Source of the DNA: Amblyornis subalaris
Taxonomy: Eukaryota; Chordata; Aves; Passeriformes; Ptilonorhynchidae
Assembly: GCA_018881555.1 (NCBI GenBank)
Contig: JACAXG010000264.1
Span: forward strand, 75,775-139,774
Direction: 5' to 3'
Length of the DNA stretch: 64,000 nt
Below the pieces are notes generated by a model that saw nothing but the letters and a program-made list of their open reading frames with translations, had not been told where the DNA came from and made no database searches. This document shows, piece by piece, positions 19,418-33,424 of the stretch. Every line of letters starts with the position of its first letter. Position 1 is the stretch's first letter. The position numbers and the translations under genes were made by a program.

Positions 19418-20416
19418 AAAGGTATTCTGCTGCTTTGAGGTCTCCACAGAGCTACAGCTGTTCAGATGTCTTGAACTCCCTGGTATGCATTTTCGTTGCA
19501 GCAGGTCCTCATTTTCAAGTATCTTCTGAAACTGTACTACTTTCAATGACACAGTGTGCATTGACCTAGACTTGTTGGTGCTGTTTGCCTACACTGGGGA
19601 GATGTCAGTAACCTCTTCCATAAGAAGGCTTCTGCTGGAACAAGTACAAGTTCTCCTTTCAATAGTAAACATCCAAAATACAGGCATTTGAACTTAATAT
19701 TTGTTATGCAAATGATGGCTTAAAGACCTGACCTCTCACAAGCCCTAGTGCTCAGCAGCTTTGAAAAGCCAGTTAAGCATCTCTAAATTTATTGTCTATT
19801 CAAGGACCCACTCTTGCTTACAGCTGTTAGAGGTACCCCTTATGAGCCTTTAATAACAGTGATAAGTGTCTCTCTAAGGGCATAAATATAGTAGAACAGG
19901 AGCTATACAATTTGTGGTTGTTCCTGCTCCAGCATCAATGGTGACATCTTTACAAAAGTGCATGAAAGATATGTTCCTCTGCTTTCACTTTTGATTAAGA
20001 GAATGTAAAATAAGACTGCTTACATACTTATGGTACCCAAGAAATGGTCCTAGAAATAGGGCCATTATTTTCCTAGTAGGGAATATTGTCTTACGAGGGC
20101 TTTCTCTTAACTTTTCTCTGAGCTGAAGTACAATGCAGGGTACAGAGAGAAAATCTGGATCTGGTTCAAAGTTCATTGAAATCAACCAGAATTTTTCCAG
20201 ACTGGGACAGATGTTGACCTTTTTCGTAAATGGTGGCTGCTTCTCTTTTGGTTTAGAAAACCCAGGAATGAAACACCAGAAGCAAGACCTTTGCCCATGA
20301 TGTATGCCAGTATTGATGGTGTGTAATTAGGGTAACACTGATATTCTGGTCTTTCATACTTTCCAGTGAAATGAGGGTGAGAGGAAGATGAAATAATGCC
20401 TATGCTTTTTGAGCAA

Positions 20417-20422
20417 AATAAA
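20417..20422 (+). terminator. PHLDA1: Candidate PHLDA1 poly(A) signal (distal)
   Basis: The hexamer AATAAA in 'gagcaaaataaaatactg' is followed about 30 bp later by 'atgtgtgttgctccccccttccc', a GT-rich element. The spacing suits a functional site, but there is no transcript evidence. Confidence 0.4.
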
Positions 20423-20440
20423 ATACTGAAGAAGACTAAT

Positions 20441-22050
20441 CTAAATATGTGTGTTGCTCCCCCCTTCCCTCAAATGAAATCTAGACCAGAATGGTTTCTT
20501 GCAATTTCACTGAATTCACAGCACAGCTGAAGCTGAACAATTTTCTTTGTAATTGAACCCAAACCAGAACTAAATGAAAGCCTTTGCTTCTTTGACTGCT
20601 TGTTTCTAGCAGGAACATCCCAGTCCTTTCTAGAAAGTGCCAAATTACTTTCCACACCTATCCATTTTTTTTTTGTAAAATCAACAGTTGTAAAAACTTT
20701 TAACTTAGGTCTTTTATAAATTTGAAAAAAGCTTTAAAAAAAAAAGTTATCAGCAGTACTATGCGTGTTTTTGATAAGGTTTTTTCTGTCTTTCCACTGT
20801 GAGATTTTCAATGTGTAAGGTAAGGACCCTGTTACACACTTCTCACAGCATTGCTTTGTGCCTTCTGTGCTGAAGATGAGCAGAGCAAAGATGCCTTGGG
20901 TCCTGCTAAGAGCTGAATATCCTCAAGGTGTCCTGACACCCAAAGGACCTGGGAGCTGCTTGGGANCTCAGCATGGGGCTCGATTACTTGTAGAGTCTTG
21001 GCCTAATGGTACACACCAAATTTACAAGGAAAGGGACATCAGCTCCTGGGTGAAGCACTGGGAAGTGAGGCCGTACTGCCAGCTGGTACCTGCATGAAGC
21101 TCATGCTTTGCCTCAGCAGCCTGGTTGGATTCTGGTTGGATTGCAGCATCTACAAGTTTTCCTTAGGAGACTTGTAGAAGAGGGCAGAGGTGAGGTTTCT
21201 GTGCGTAAGTGCTTGGGATTTTTTTTTATTTGTTTGCTTGTTCTTTGCTTGATCTTTTGTTTAGACTTTAAGAAAAATATCAAAGTGGAGACATTTACCC
21301 CAGTATAGACTCATTACAGGAACTTTAAATTAGCTACTTTTACAGCCTTTCCTGGTTTTCTGCTAGATGTCTCTGGCTATGCCAGCCACCAGTGCAGGGA
21401 AAATGATTATTCAGATGGGGGTTTGATTTACCTTTTGTGTTGTATTGTGCTATGACCACAATGGATTTAGCATAAACAGAATTTCTAATGACCCTGCTTC
21501 ATAATCTTTGCCTTGCAATAGTTTGTGAGCAGCCATAGTAGATTACTGAACTAGTAAATATGTATAGAATGACTAACAATGAAGCATACAGTGTTCTGTG
21601 GTCAGCAGAATATTTCAATTGAGACAATTTACCCCGTGTTTTGTAAGACTTCCAGAGAGATGAAGAAATCACTGCTTTTGTTTTTAAGATCTTGTCAGTG
21701 TTTTGTAAATATTTCTGATACTTATGACTGTACATATGGCTTCGATTATAACTTGCAGGAGGCTCAAGAACTGGGTCATATACCATCTAGGAATAGATCA
21801 GTTCATTACTGGTAATTTTTGTTGGGTTTGGAGACTCAGCCTTTGGGATCTCTCACACCTGCTGCCATTTACAATGGTGAAAGTATAGCAGCAAACCTGC
21901 AGCTAGGAGAACACACATTTTGGCTTGGGTGCCAGAGCCAGGGTCCTTTGAGGGAATGGCTCTCCCTGTTGCTGTGTGCTCTGGACCTGGGCCTGGGGAT
22001 GATAATTGCCTGTACCAGCGATAGCACCTCTCTACAAGGCTCTCAGCCCA
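20441..22050. other. Intergenic sequence downstream of PHLDA1
   Basis: No gene, RNA or transposon was recognised. Open frames of up to about 100 codons exist on both strands but match no family that I know. Confidence 0.5.
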
Positions 22051-22054
22051 CTTG

Positions 22055-22157
22055 TATATCATATCTCTGTTTTGGAGAAGAGGAAACTCGGGACTGGAGA
22101 GCCCATGCTGCCTGCCCAAGGTCATGCCTTGGGAGCCAGAGAGCAGCATTCCATCTG
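22055..22157 (+). mobile_element. MIR-like ancient SINE remnant
   Basis: The segment holds the MIR/core-SINE landmarks in order: an AGAAGAGGAAACT..GG block, then a GAGAG-like stretch, then TGCCCAAGGTCAT, then a purine-rich part (GGGAGCCAGAGAGCAG). The usual '..ACAGCTAG..' part is mutated. Similarity is by eye, and the copy would be very old and inactive. Confidence 0.5.
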
Positions 22158-22159
22158 TA

Positions 22160-25100
22160 GGCAGGGTGTCCCTGTCCCTGTGTGAGAAATGCTGCCTCTC
22201 ATAGCAGAGGCTGCTTCATTTTCCGTGCTTGGTAGGGTTCCTTACAGCCACCTGCACATGCAGTCTCCAATGCCCCTGCCGGTGCCTGCGAGTTCTTGGA
22301 TGGAGACCTAAATGAGTGACTGCTTACCAGCTACGTACCAGCCTTGAAAATTCATCATCTTGAGGTTACTTGCTCCTTGGAGACAAGAGCAAGGCAGAAA
22401 CACAGGCTTCGCTTGGGATTTAGGAGAGTCTTGGATGACTTCAGAATATTAAATCAGTTTCTGGTTATTCCCAGCAGCAGGCATTGTGCAAACAGCGTAC
22501 TAGGAACGAAGGGATCTGCGAGTTGTTCCCTGTTTCTGGAGTGATTAAGCTGCTCTATTTACTGTGGATTACAAGGACAGAGAGGTTATCAGTCCCATAA
22601 TAACTTGGAAGGACTCTGTAGATATGAATCCAGTGTTAATGCAGCTTTTCCAGCCTGATACCTGCCTTGACTAAAACACACGAAGAAAAAAAAAAGGGGG
22701 AATAATTTTCTTCTCTCTACCATTCTGCTATCATTTAACCATTTCAGTCAGAAACAAGGAGCTTTGAGAAAAATCCTTTTAGCCAGAAACACTTATCCAA
22801 ATCGTGTGTTTCTACCAGAAAAAACCAAACCTGACTGGTGCACAAAGCTGTAGTAGCCAACCCACTTATCCTCACCTGCTGCTGGAGGGTGATGGAGCTG
22901 TGTGAGTCTCTCTGTGGGCTTTCACAACAGCTCCTTCAACTGTCTGTGGAGCTGAAAACTCCCATGTCCTTTCCTGTGCCAGCAGCTACTGCAACATACA
23001 GACAACTTTGCTTAGGGGCTTTTCTTGTATACAGATGAAGACATGAAAAATTACTCTGTTCTTTTAAAAGTCAGCCTTGAACTGGAAAAGCTATTTCTTT
23101 ATTGGCTTTTTCAGGGGCTGTTGCTACTCGCAGCCAGTCANAGAGCAGTGCTTCCAGCTGAGTTAGATGTGTACTGGCTGCTCTTTTCATTTTTATCACA
23201 GATTGTTAACATTTCCTGTACCGCTAAGCCACGTTTCCCTGGTACTCTTTCCTAGTGCTTGGCTCCTAAACAAAGTCACAGCTCTTGTCACAAGGCAGCG
23301 AGCTGCATACTTATCCTTTATGTGAGTGATGACTGAGGGCTCAGCAGTAGGGAAGTAACGCTGACAGCTCTGCTCCAGGACGGCAGATTGTCAGCATTCC
23401 TCACCAGGGCACCCAGCTGGCTTCGGAAACGGCTGCTGTTTTGGAGGGTGGGGGTTGGGCCTCTAAAATAGACTGACTGTCCTTCCAGAGCTGAGGAAGA
23501 TGGAGAGGGATGGTTGGATGACCTCGTTCAGAGACAGACCTATGAAGCTGCCGACCCCAAAGCAAATGTTAGGATTTTGCAGGCACCATCTGAGTTGTTG
23601 GGTGCAAAGAGAGAGGGGTGTCTGATGGCTGAGATGGCAGTAGGATATCATAACATGATGATAATTATGAACAATTAGCCATTTCCCCCTTCTCCCCCCC
23701 TCNTCAGAAGAGAAAAGACAGTAGCTTGCATAAAAGGAGAGGATGATGGGTGGGCCTGTTACTGTGCTGAAGATTTAGCCCAGAGTTGAGACCAGTGGCT
23801 GCAAAGGAGCACTTAGCTTCTGCTGCCCCCGGGAAGCTGTTACAATCACTCCCAAACAATTTGGAAAGTGTTCCTCTGTGTTCTCCTGAGGGCTTAAGAA
23901 ACTTGTAGTCCTGGCCCACAGATGGCTAGAGTTGTGAAACTGCAGCCATGGGGCAATCAGCTGCCTGCCGCCCTCACCGTCATCCTTAGTCATCTGGGAG
24001 GGAGCCTGAGGAGGGGCTCCCCAGACAGGAGCTGCCTCCCGGAGTGACTCCGGGCAGCCAGATGGGTGGGCTCTGGACTCACCTCCATCCTTCTGCCAGG
24101 TACATCTGATCAGAGAAGTCTTCCTGGGCCACTCTTGCTCCAAAGACTTCTGTTCCCATGGAAGAGGAGCAAGCTTTGTCATAAATGACAGTGAAGGGAT
24201 TTGCTAGCTCCCGGAGTTGTGCCATGCCGCTGCCTTGCTGGCAGCTTCACCAGCGCTGCCGTTCCTCACCAGCTGTGAGCTCAAGATGAGCAGATAAATG
24301 AGGTCTGATAGCCTTACAGGGCTCTTCAGAACACTTTTAACCCTGCAGTTCTGCTGCTAATAACCTCAGAAACAGCTCCAGTGACCTGTCTGGAATTGGG
24401 CTGGGGGGAAGGGAAGTTGGTGCTCTGAGCTGAAGGTGCAAGGTAAACATGTCTTGAGGACAGAGCCTTGCCCACTGAGCCAGTTGTTAATCATCCCAGG
24501 GGTGGGACTGTAGCACCCATCCTTGGTGGCACCTTCCCTTGCAGGGTTGGGGTCTGTCTTCCTAGTTTTTCCCTAATTCTGCTGGGTTTGGCCATAGAGC
24601 CAGCCACCAAAGGGTATTTTCTTCTCAAAGGTAATTCTAAACGATTTGGTCAATTTTTCCAGCAGCTGAAAATCCTCAGCCATCTCTTTTGGTGCTGAAA
24701 CGCTGTGAGCAAGGGTGAGTGCTTATGCAGGTAATACTACCTTAATGTAGTATTTCATTTTTGTTCTGTGCAATTGCAGAGATCTAAGAGAATGCAAAGC
24801 TTGCATAAAAGTAAAGATTATATATGTTTGCAAATCTGTCATGGCTATAAAGATTATTTTGCTGCCTTTAATTTCATAATGTTTTAGTTTAACTGAATCT
24901 GGGCAGATTTAATGATTAATTTTCAGAGTATTCACTTAAGGATTTTTTTCACTCAAAGTTGAAACCTTAAATCAAGTGGAGTTTGGGAGAAATAATTTCA
25001 TTTTGCTGAGCTCTGGATATGCTTACTCTTTCTCCAGCCCTCTTGTTTCCTTTCCCCCTCTCTGAGTTAAGTATGCAGCATTCAGTGGGAGAGGTTTGCG

Positions 25101-28100
25101 ACCCACGATGACAGCAGCTGTTCTGCCACCCACTCTATGTGCCTTGCAGATGAGGCTAGTGCCTCTTAAAGATGTGGTAGCCGTTGAGCAGCCACAGCTA
25201 TGTCCTCTGCTCAGTCTGTATGCAGCCATCCTCTATTAGATTTGCCCTTGTAAAATGACACTCCAGCATAGCTGGAGCTTGCTCTTAATTCAGCAGTCAC
25301 AGTCTGCACTGAACTGGCCCAGGGGTACTTGGTAGGCAAAGCCCTACAATAGCAATGCTGCACCAATGTCCTTCAGGAGGGTCTTTTTTATTACCACACC
25401 TTTGTTGCAGTCACTGAAAAGCATTTGCAGACGTTAAGGAGATAGGATGGTGCTCCCCCTCTCACAGCTGCTAACATTGCTTTCCACATGTGATTGATTA
25501 AGGTGAAATCTGATTTGCCTTTGCTGCTGTCATTGCTGCCTTTCTGCTGCAGGGAAGAGTTAAGGTGCACTGAAAGCAGGGAATGGTCTAAAAGCACAGG
25601 TTATTTATGAGATGCTCTTAATGGCTCTTCCAATACTGTGTGTGTGGCCTTTCTTTAGCCTAAATCCCACAGAACTGCTGTAAAATCCAGTAGCTCACTG
25701 ACCTGCAGCCTGGGAGAGGTCAGGGTGGCAAGGTTTGTATGTACCACTTGGGAAAGAAAAATGCTTTTATAACAAAGAATTCCCAGTTTGTGATGAAATG
25801 GAAGTCAGAAGGCCAGGGCCTTCTTCAGTATGATTCTTATGCAGGTGCCTAACTCCCAATCACACAGCTTTCTCTGGAGCTGGCAGGGTTAGCCCAGTTT
25901 TAGGGCCACTCGTGATGGTCACCCATGTTCCTGTGCATGAAGGCACCAGGATCCAGCTGTTTTCAGTTCCCAGATTTTGACTACATGACACTGGAAACTT
26001 GTATCTGAAATTTACTATTGCTAGTCTATTTAATAGTGTTGTATAGATGCTGCAATATCAGTGGGCTAAATAGTTCAGAACTGCAGTGAGCTATTTTAAT
26101 TGCTGCCCACTCTCAACCCATAAAAATCCTCAGCTTTTATAAACCCTGTCTCCCTTTCTCCAGCCCTTCACATCCTCTACTGGCTTTTTGAAGAGGAAAG
26201 ATCAATTTTTCTTTACTTCATCTCCCTTCTCCAAGAAACCTTGCTCTTAAGTTTGTCAAAGAGATCTCCAGGCCCCAGATTTTCACACTACCTACTCAGG
26301 GCATTCAGTTCCTTCATGTTCACAGAACACGTGCAAGCAAGGTGCCAGGAATGAGGAAAAATTAATCTATTCAGCAGCCAGAGATGTTCAGTAACTGGCC
26401 ACCCTTGACAAACTGTCATATTCCTACATCTTGCNGCTCAGGACATAGGAAGTGTCTGAATTTTTTATATGTAATGATTTCAAAGCTCTTGGGTCTACTC
26501 CACTGGTGAAATTAAAGCCTGTACTTCAGTGTGCATGGAGGCGTGCACAGATGTGGAAATGTGTGCACCTCCAGGGTCANTCATGGGAGTGATGGAGCCT
26601 AGAGGGCTGCATGGCAGGTACCAGAGCTCAGGTGCCCACAAAAGAGGTGAGTCCCTGATGGAGACATTGAGATTCCTCCTCTCTGCTCCCTTGGCACCCT
26701 GCAAGGTTATTCTGCAGAGGATGGATTTGTTGCTGGTATGTCGGTGGAAAGTGGATGATGGAGGGGGCTACATAACACTCACACTCCTTCCTCTGATTAA
26801 CAGCTTGGCCTCCTTGGCAGTTTGATCTCAGGCTGGCCCAGAGGGAAGGACATGCAATACTTTAACATTTGCCCTTCAAGCCTAAGCATTACCCAGAGGC
26901 ACAGGGAGAGCCTCGGTCCTTTGGTGGGAGGGACACATTGGTGAAATGGCTTAAGAAACACAGTGACCTCAAAAACAGCAGTTCCATGAAAGGTCTTGAG
27001 GACACGGGACACCAAGGCCTCTCCCTGCCCTTCCCCAGCCTTGTAATCAGATAGTGCCCATATCTGAGGGAATCTTTCTAAGAGACTTCAAAACAGACTG
27101 GTGAAAGCTTTAGCAAAGACCAGACCTGGCTTTCCTCAGATGGGCACCAACCAACCTCATGGAGATCCCTTCCACCCCAAGTGAACATGTTTGTGGTGCA
27201 GCTGCCTTTGCCATGTTCGCAGCATTGATTAAACCTTTCCAAAAATTTAGAACAACTAAAGCAATTGGGGCATTCAGGAAAATAAAGAGTAAAGCTCTAG
27301 AGGTGTAATTATGCCACTGCTGAAATCTGTGAGAGAATTTCACTGACTTCAGTGAAGGACTTGTCCCTATAGGAAATCTGCAATCAAAATGGAAAGTTTG
27401 GGATCCTATTCAATTGCCAATATGAAAAACACATTTAAAAAAAAATCAGTTGCATTTGTCATAATTTGCTTTAGCTACTCAGTTATTGGAAGGAGAGGTG
27501 GGAACCAAAAGGGAAAAGTACCAGATCTTTAGGTATTAACTCTCTGACAGGGTGATTTCTGAGAACCGAGTCCTGTCAGTCCCAGAAGAAGCACCAGTGC
27601 TTGTTTAGATGATGAAGAAAGAGCTTCTTTGGCTCACAACTGGTACCCAGCTGGGCACCCTTGAAGGCACAACAGGCCTGGGTCCAAACAGCAGCCATTT
27701 CAACACAGTTCCACTTTCCCAATTGTCTTTGGGAATTCCAAATTTGTCAGTGGTAACAAAATTGTGGTAACAAATTATTGCTCATTAATGATGAAATTCT
27801 CCTATCTTTCTCTTTACTCACATTTCTATGCAGGAGGAATAGCTATTGGCCTCTTCTCAACAACAACAATCCAAAGATGACAGAGTTTTATGAGGTGTTT
27901 CTTGCGGTACTGATTATAAAAATGTGAGGAAAAACAAATGTGGCAGCATTAGACAGCATCCTAGGAAAGAGCATGTACCACAAGGAACTGGCAGTTTGCA
28001 ACAACAGACCTAGGCTGCCCCTTAAGGGAAACCTGCGTGAATCCCGATGTGCAAACACCAGCTCAAAATTTGTCCTGAGGGTGGGAGCTATCTCTCCAGT

Positions 28101-31100
28101 CTCTTGACTGCAGTGTAGCTTTGTCCCTGCTTAAGTCTGTTTGTTTTCATATTGCAAAGCTGCCATGCACCCGTGCAGCAGCAAAGCCCAGGGCTGCTCT
28201 CATTAAACCCAGGGGGAAGGCGCTCAAGGCTGACCCGAGTGCTGTGCCTAAAGCAGCAGCAAGGCTGTCCCTGCCTGGGCTTCGCAGGCTGCCAGAACCC
28301 ACTCCAGCCCCTCTGTCCTCCCTCACGTGGCAGGCGTCCATGGTGCGGCTCTACCCAGCAGGATGCTGCAGTTGGGAACATGCTTTGAGGGCAGCAGAGA
28401 GGAAGGTAAACCTCTGTCATACTGGCAGAGATGGGTCTGTATGGCACCAAGCAGCTGAAACGCTGCTCTTGGTCACTGGTTCCCCAGAACTCTTAAACCA
28501 TAAAGCTGGGCTCATCTCAGTCCCTCTGCCTGCTTGCCAACAGCTGCCTAGTAAGTCTTTTCTATTCGCAGTATAAATAATTACTGAGCTGTCTTCTCCT
28601 CTGTTAGTCACCCTGCCTCTGAGCCAGCCCTTGCAACCAGACTTGTATTTATGCTCTCCCTGAGTCTGCCTGCAAGCTCTGACATGTTGTCCCACGCAGC
28701 CTGCGAGGAGAGCTGTGCCGGGTGGGTGCTTCCTGGGGAGTCGGGCCGTGGAGAAGGTGGCACTGTCCCTCCGGCATGGCTGTCCCGAGGATGGTCTGCC
28801 AGGCAGCTGCCTTCACTTGGGCAGCCAGCATGCCGTGCACCCTACACTTGGGGTGGATTCACAGCTGCTGCGTCCTTTGCAAAAACATTGTCAGTGCTGG
28901 GGGAAAAAAGTGAAAGTCCAAATTCATCACAGGGTGCTGGGAGCAGGAGCAGGTTCTTAATCCACCTCTGCGTGGTCCTGCCTGTCCTACCCTCGCTGCC
29001 ATTCTGTGTCCTCATGCTGTCAGCTGTGGAGCTGGTTGGTCAGGGTGCCGGCTGCCTGGGGACAAGCCAGGGTGATGCTGGGGGGCTGCCACCTCAAACT
29101 CTGGCACAGCAGTGCCTATGGCAGCCTGTCACACTGGGAACTGACTGCCTACCCCACTGTAGGCTGACCACAGCTATGTGCTGCAGCTGGGGCCACCCTA
29201 ATGTTTGGACTTGAAGAAAATTCCCACCTCTAAAGACTGATGTGTTCCCTGCGAGTGCACGTTGGCTGTTACACCCTCTGTCCACACTCACCATGTCCAA
29301 AGGTGGAGCTTCTGTTATATCTGGTACATGAAGAGCAATTTGTACCTAGCCACCATAACATTAGAGGCAACCCTCACTAAAGGAGAGTGAACAGTTTGCC
29401 ATTACTGTCTTCCTCTGTGGCAACTCCTCACACAAGTATGGACTTAAAACTAAGGAGCAAGTCTTGTTTTCCAGGTCCTGGTGACATTCCTGACAGTTTA
29501 ATTAGGTATTTCTGGTGATAGCTGTATGAGGCATGCTGCAAGCCCTGGGAATACTGCTCTGCTGGACAAAGTTGAATCCCAAAAGGGTGTGATAAAGAAA
29601 TGAAAATCTTTGGTCCTTTTGGTTGTCTTTGTATTTGGGCTGAAATAAATTCTGGGATGTTTAAATGGGAAGTTTTAATGAGAGGTCTGCCTGGAAGTGG
29701 GGAGGACCTCCTAGGTTGTGANGATGGTTCACAAAGGAAACAAAGAGGAATCCTTCCTTTCCTCTTGCATTTGCCTCCTATCTTCTGCACCCACTCCTGA
29801 GACAGGCTTAGAGTGCTTNGGGCGTTTAGAGCCCTTTGGGTCCCAACCCCTCATCACCTTGTGTCTGTGCAGCATGTCGATGACAGGCTACAAACCCAAG
29901 GCTGGGAATCCTATGTCCTGAGGAAGTTGCAAATAATAACAAAGCAATATTATTCTTTAATGACTGCTGACCTGACACTGTGAATCCCACAGACTGTGTG
30001 TGGCATGAAGGATATTGGTTTTACTAACTCTAAATATGTCTATTTTTCTATGAGACATTGACTTCTTCTGCAAAGAGAAGACCAAGGGATTTCATCCTGC
30101 TCTGACTCTTCCCTTTCAACCTCCCCTCTTCTGAGTCACCTTCTCCTTGCCTAATTCTTATGTTTTGCCCAAAATATATTCTCCTATGAGTGTGCCTGGC
30201 TCACAGCAAACATCTCCACCATTAGCACAGGCAAGGAAGTGGTTGCGTGATGTTGCCGTCAGTGGATGGTTTATCTAGTTGTAATTCCCATGGCTCCAGC
30301 TCTGTGAGTACTTATACACAGACCTCATTTTGCAGGGGTGGCAAGGGGAAAGGTCAGTATGAATCATTTCCTCCTGACTGTGGCAATGAGGTTGGTTTGC
30401 GGAGTGAGTCATGGAAGAGCAGCCTGGAGAGGCGACAATCTCCAAGCAAAAGACCTTCAGGTCCTTAGTGACCCTTGGACATTGCAGCCAAGTTACCATC
30501 ATTGTTTCACATCCTGAGCCACAAATATCTTTAATTACCTAAAACTGTAGGCTCTGTAGGTATCATATAGCATGTCTGTGAGAAATCTTGCTTCTTCTGG
30601 AAGTATTGCAAGAACTCAAATATATGACTACCTGATGGCAAATCAATTACCATGTAGCAAAAAGGCAGAGGAGTCTATCATGCCTTCCTCTGTTAGGAAG
30701 ATAGGCTGGTGTTTGAAATGCCTGTTATGGAGGGGGAAAGGTTTCCCAAAGGGAACTAACCTGATAGAACAGAGTAGTTGAGGCTGGATTGATTATTCCT
30801 TTGAATGAAGTTTCCAAGTTAGTGCAGAAGTGCTTCTGCTGCAGGGTTTTGTCTTTGTATTAACATCAAGGAGCCAATATGGTACCCCTGTGTTATGAGC
30901 TGCAAAAACATGGAACAAGCCCATCCCTACAAGGCAGAGCATAAAAACTAAAATGACTGAGATGCTGAGAGAAGTGGTATATGATCCACCTCNACACTTT
31001 TGAAATAGCATCAGCAAATTACCACCCAAAGGATGCATCCTCTCACTCAAGAGATCCAGTTTTAGTGCGGACTTTCAGGAAAAACATTTAGTTCCCTGTA

Positions 31101-33200
31101 TTAAAATGTTTTCCAGAAGAGCTGCCCAGCTGCAAGCTCTAAAATATTCAAAACGTCCTCCAGAGTAGAGCTATTTATTTTTGCTGCCCTGTTTTCCCCA
31201 TGCTCTCTATTGCTGCCATTAGGACTATTAGGAGCTGCAGTGGTGAGTCAGGCTCCTTCTTCACCAGACCCTTGAGAGGTTTCCAGCATGTCCTTTCGTC
31301 TTGGCACGCGTGGGGGTGGCAGTGCTAAGACAGGTGGAGAGAGCGGGGCTGAGTTTTCTCTGGTGTTCAGCAGGGTCCAGACACATTTGGTGGAACAGAG
31401 CCTGACCAGTCCTAGGACTGCCCTTGCTGTGGATGCCTGGTCCCTCTTGGCTGTCGGACATCTGAGAGGGAAGCNTGCCCATCCCATCCCCACCCTGGTG
31501 TGGGAGTGCTCCTGCAGAAGCTGGAGTCATATCTCCCTGTTTGTCCAGTCAGAGGGCAGAGGTTTGAGGAGCTAAAAGTAGAAAGGGAGCATGTCAGCTG
31601 GTGGTGGTTCCTGGGTGAGCCACTTCTACATAATATTCCCAGCTGTTTCCCTGACAGGGCATCCATCTGAACACCATCCTGGAGCCACGCATGACTTTCG
31701 GGTCAGCCTTTCACACTGCCACCACAAAGCCATGGTCCTACAGCACTAATTGTTAGCTGATGACAGGAAATCTAATTAAAAGGGAGATGAGCTACAAGGG
31801 GATTACATATGGTGTGCTCCCTCTCCATAGGCAGAAAGGGCAGGCAAGGGGAGGGCTCACTCTGAGGCTTGGTAGGGCTGGGAGGCTCAGACCTCCTGCC
31901 AGGCTGCTTCCAAGCGCAATGCTCGCTGCAGTGCACAAGAGAAATCTCTGACACCTCTGGTTGCCCTTGCACTGTGTAGGAATACATTCCTTGGAGGAAT
32001 AACTTATCTTTGGCCAAAAAGCTTCCATTTACAGTGACCCTGAGGGCTCTCAGGCAGGGGGAGGACCCTGGCAGCAGAGGGTCTGCACTGCTGCCGCTGG
32101 GATGCCATGAGCTGAACCAGCCTGGGTATCCCACGTGCCTTGTCAGCCAGCAATGCTGGAGGCTGCTGGGAAAGAGTTGTGCTTGTCCGTTATGACCTTT
32201 CCACTGCAGCAGGGCTTGGCTGGGCATCTTCTGCAGCACATCCCTGTGCAGGGACGGTCCTCATCCACCCATCTTGGCCACAGAGGGAGGGTGGCTGCTG
32301 GCAGTCTCCAGCTGGCTGATGGGCTGTTGGTGGTGCAGTCCTGCCCTTGGCAGCCACCAGAGAGGCTGACCACGTAGTGGGGAAAGGAGGCTTTATTTAA
32401 GAGCAGAAAACAAAAAATGAAGTACCCACGTGTGGCCTCCCGCAAGTGATGCCACTGTGGCTCCTGCAGCTGAACTGGTCTTGCTGCCACCTTGATGGTG
32501 ACTGACACTGGCAGCATGAAGTCTCAGCATTTTACATATCTGAAGGCCAAATAGTTTTCTCTGAAAGCAATCCATAGCCACCTCTGATCACCTCAGAAAC
32601 AGAAAGGTTGTCTTAACAATGCAACGTGTGGTGCTGAATGCTTTTAGTGCTGATGACTGCACCATGATTAGCAAAGAGGCATTCCAAACTGCAACAGCAT
32701 TTGTCACATATGCAGGGAGGTATTGTTCATCCTCAGGGATTTAGAGCTCTGTGGAACAGTATTAACAAATATAATCCCTCCATTCAGTTTAGGACTTGAA
32801 GTCTTTCTCATATATCTTCAGTACCCTCAGAACAGCTAGCTAATTCACAGGAAAAGCCGGAATGTGAAACACATGTTTCAGCAGAGTTTTAAATCCTCAC
32901 AGTCAACATTTGGCTGGCTCTTTTTATTTCCCTCAGGAGCTTATTGATACTGTTGTTCAGGTGCACAGTAACTCTTGGANCTTTTTGCTTCCTTTGTGCC
33001 TACTGAAAGGCAGTGGGTTTATCTTACTGAGCGATCAGCAGTAATCAAGGATATGAGATAATTTTGAAGTTGCACAGTGCTTTTCCAGGTTGGACTGTGC
33101 CCAGCTTCTTGGTGCTAGTCTTGCACTGGGTATCCACAAGACAGTAACATGAAGTGACTGTACTTCAAAAATTCTTCCACATGTTAATTTTTTTCCCTAG
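22160..33200. other. Gene-free interval with GC-richer patches
   Basis: Eleven kilobases contain no gene that I can support. GC content is visibly higher at about 23.3-24.7, 28.0-29.2 and 31.2-32.5 kb, which produces long chance open frames on both strands (up to 187 codons at 28651-29214). None has a recognisable domain, and several overlap each other on opposite strands, as expected of noise. An A/G-rich run lies at 22684-22700. A short direct duplication (gtggtaacaaa) lies at 27750-27774. Confidence 0.5.
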
Positions 33201-33209
33201 TCACAGCTA

Positions 33210-33224
33210 TTTTTTTTTTTTTTT
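33210..33224. repeat. T homopolymer (15 nt)
   Basis: A T-run follows 'tcacagcta' and is a simple repeat prone to length error. A 12-nt G homopolymer lies nearby at 33406-33417. Confidence 0.9.
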
Positions 33225-33405
33225 CGGTAAATGGCTTGATAGTGAATCCTCTGATTTGGACAAAATATTCAAGAATTTGTACTTCAGCTATGTTACTAGC
33301 ATTGAGGAGACACATATATATGTCGTCATGNTCAGCACTGTCTTGTATATTCTGTATGCTCACTGTTTGGATCAACCATCTGTGTCCCCAACACCTCCCA
33401 ATGGT

Positions 33406-33417
33406 GGGGGGGGGGGG
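33406..33417. repeat. G homopolymer (12 nt)
   Basis: A run of twelve G follows 'atggt'. It is a simple repeat with likely length uncertainty in the assembly, and no function is inferred. Confidence 0.9.
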
Positions 33418-33424
33418 TTCAGCT

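Larger units (their letters stand above)
18381..20440 (+). other. PHLDA1: Possible distal PHLDA1 3'UTR
   Basis: This AT-rich sequence has no gene or recognisable transposon and ends at AATAAA 20417-20422, which is followed by a GT-rich stretch (atgtgtgttgctcc). If that signal is used, the 3'UTR would be about 5.2 kb, similar in scale to the long mammalian PHLDA1 3'UTR. The 17-bp hairpin at 19378-19417 is inside it. Confidence 0.35.

Noticed and set aside
22560..22605. ACAAGGACAGAGAGGTTATC, considered as another MIR piece
   Set aside because: Only one short block resembles MIR, and the following CCCAAGGTCA landmark is missing.
28651..29214. 187-codon open frame on the + strand
   Set aside because: It lies in a GC-rich patch with overlapping open frames on both strands, has no recognisable domain, and its amino-acid make-up (S, C, G, P, L) is typical of chance translation.
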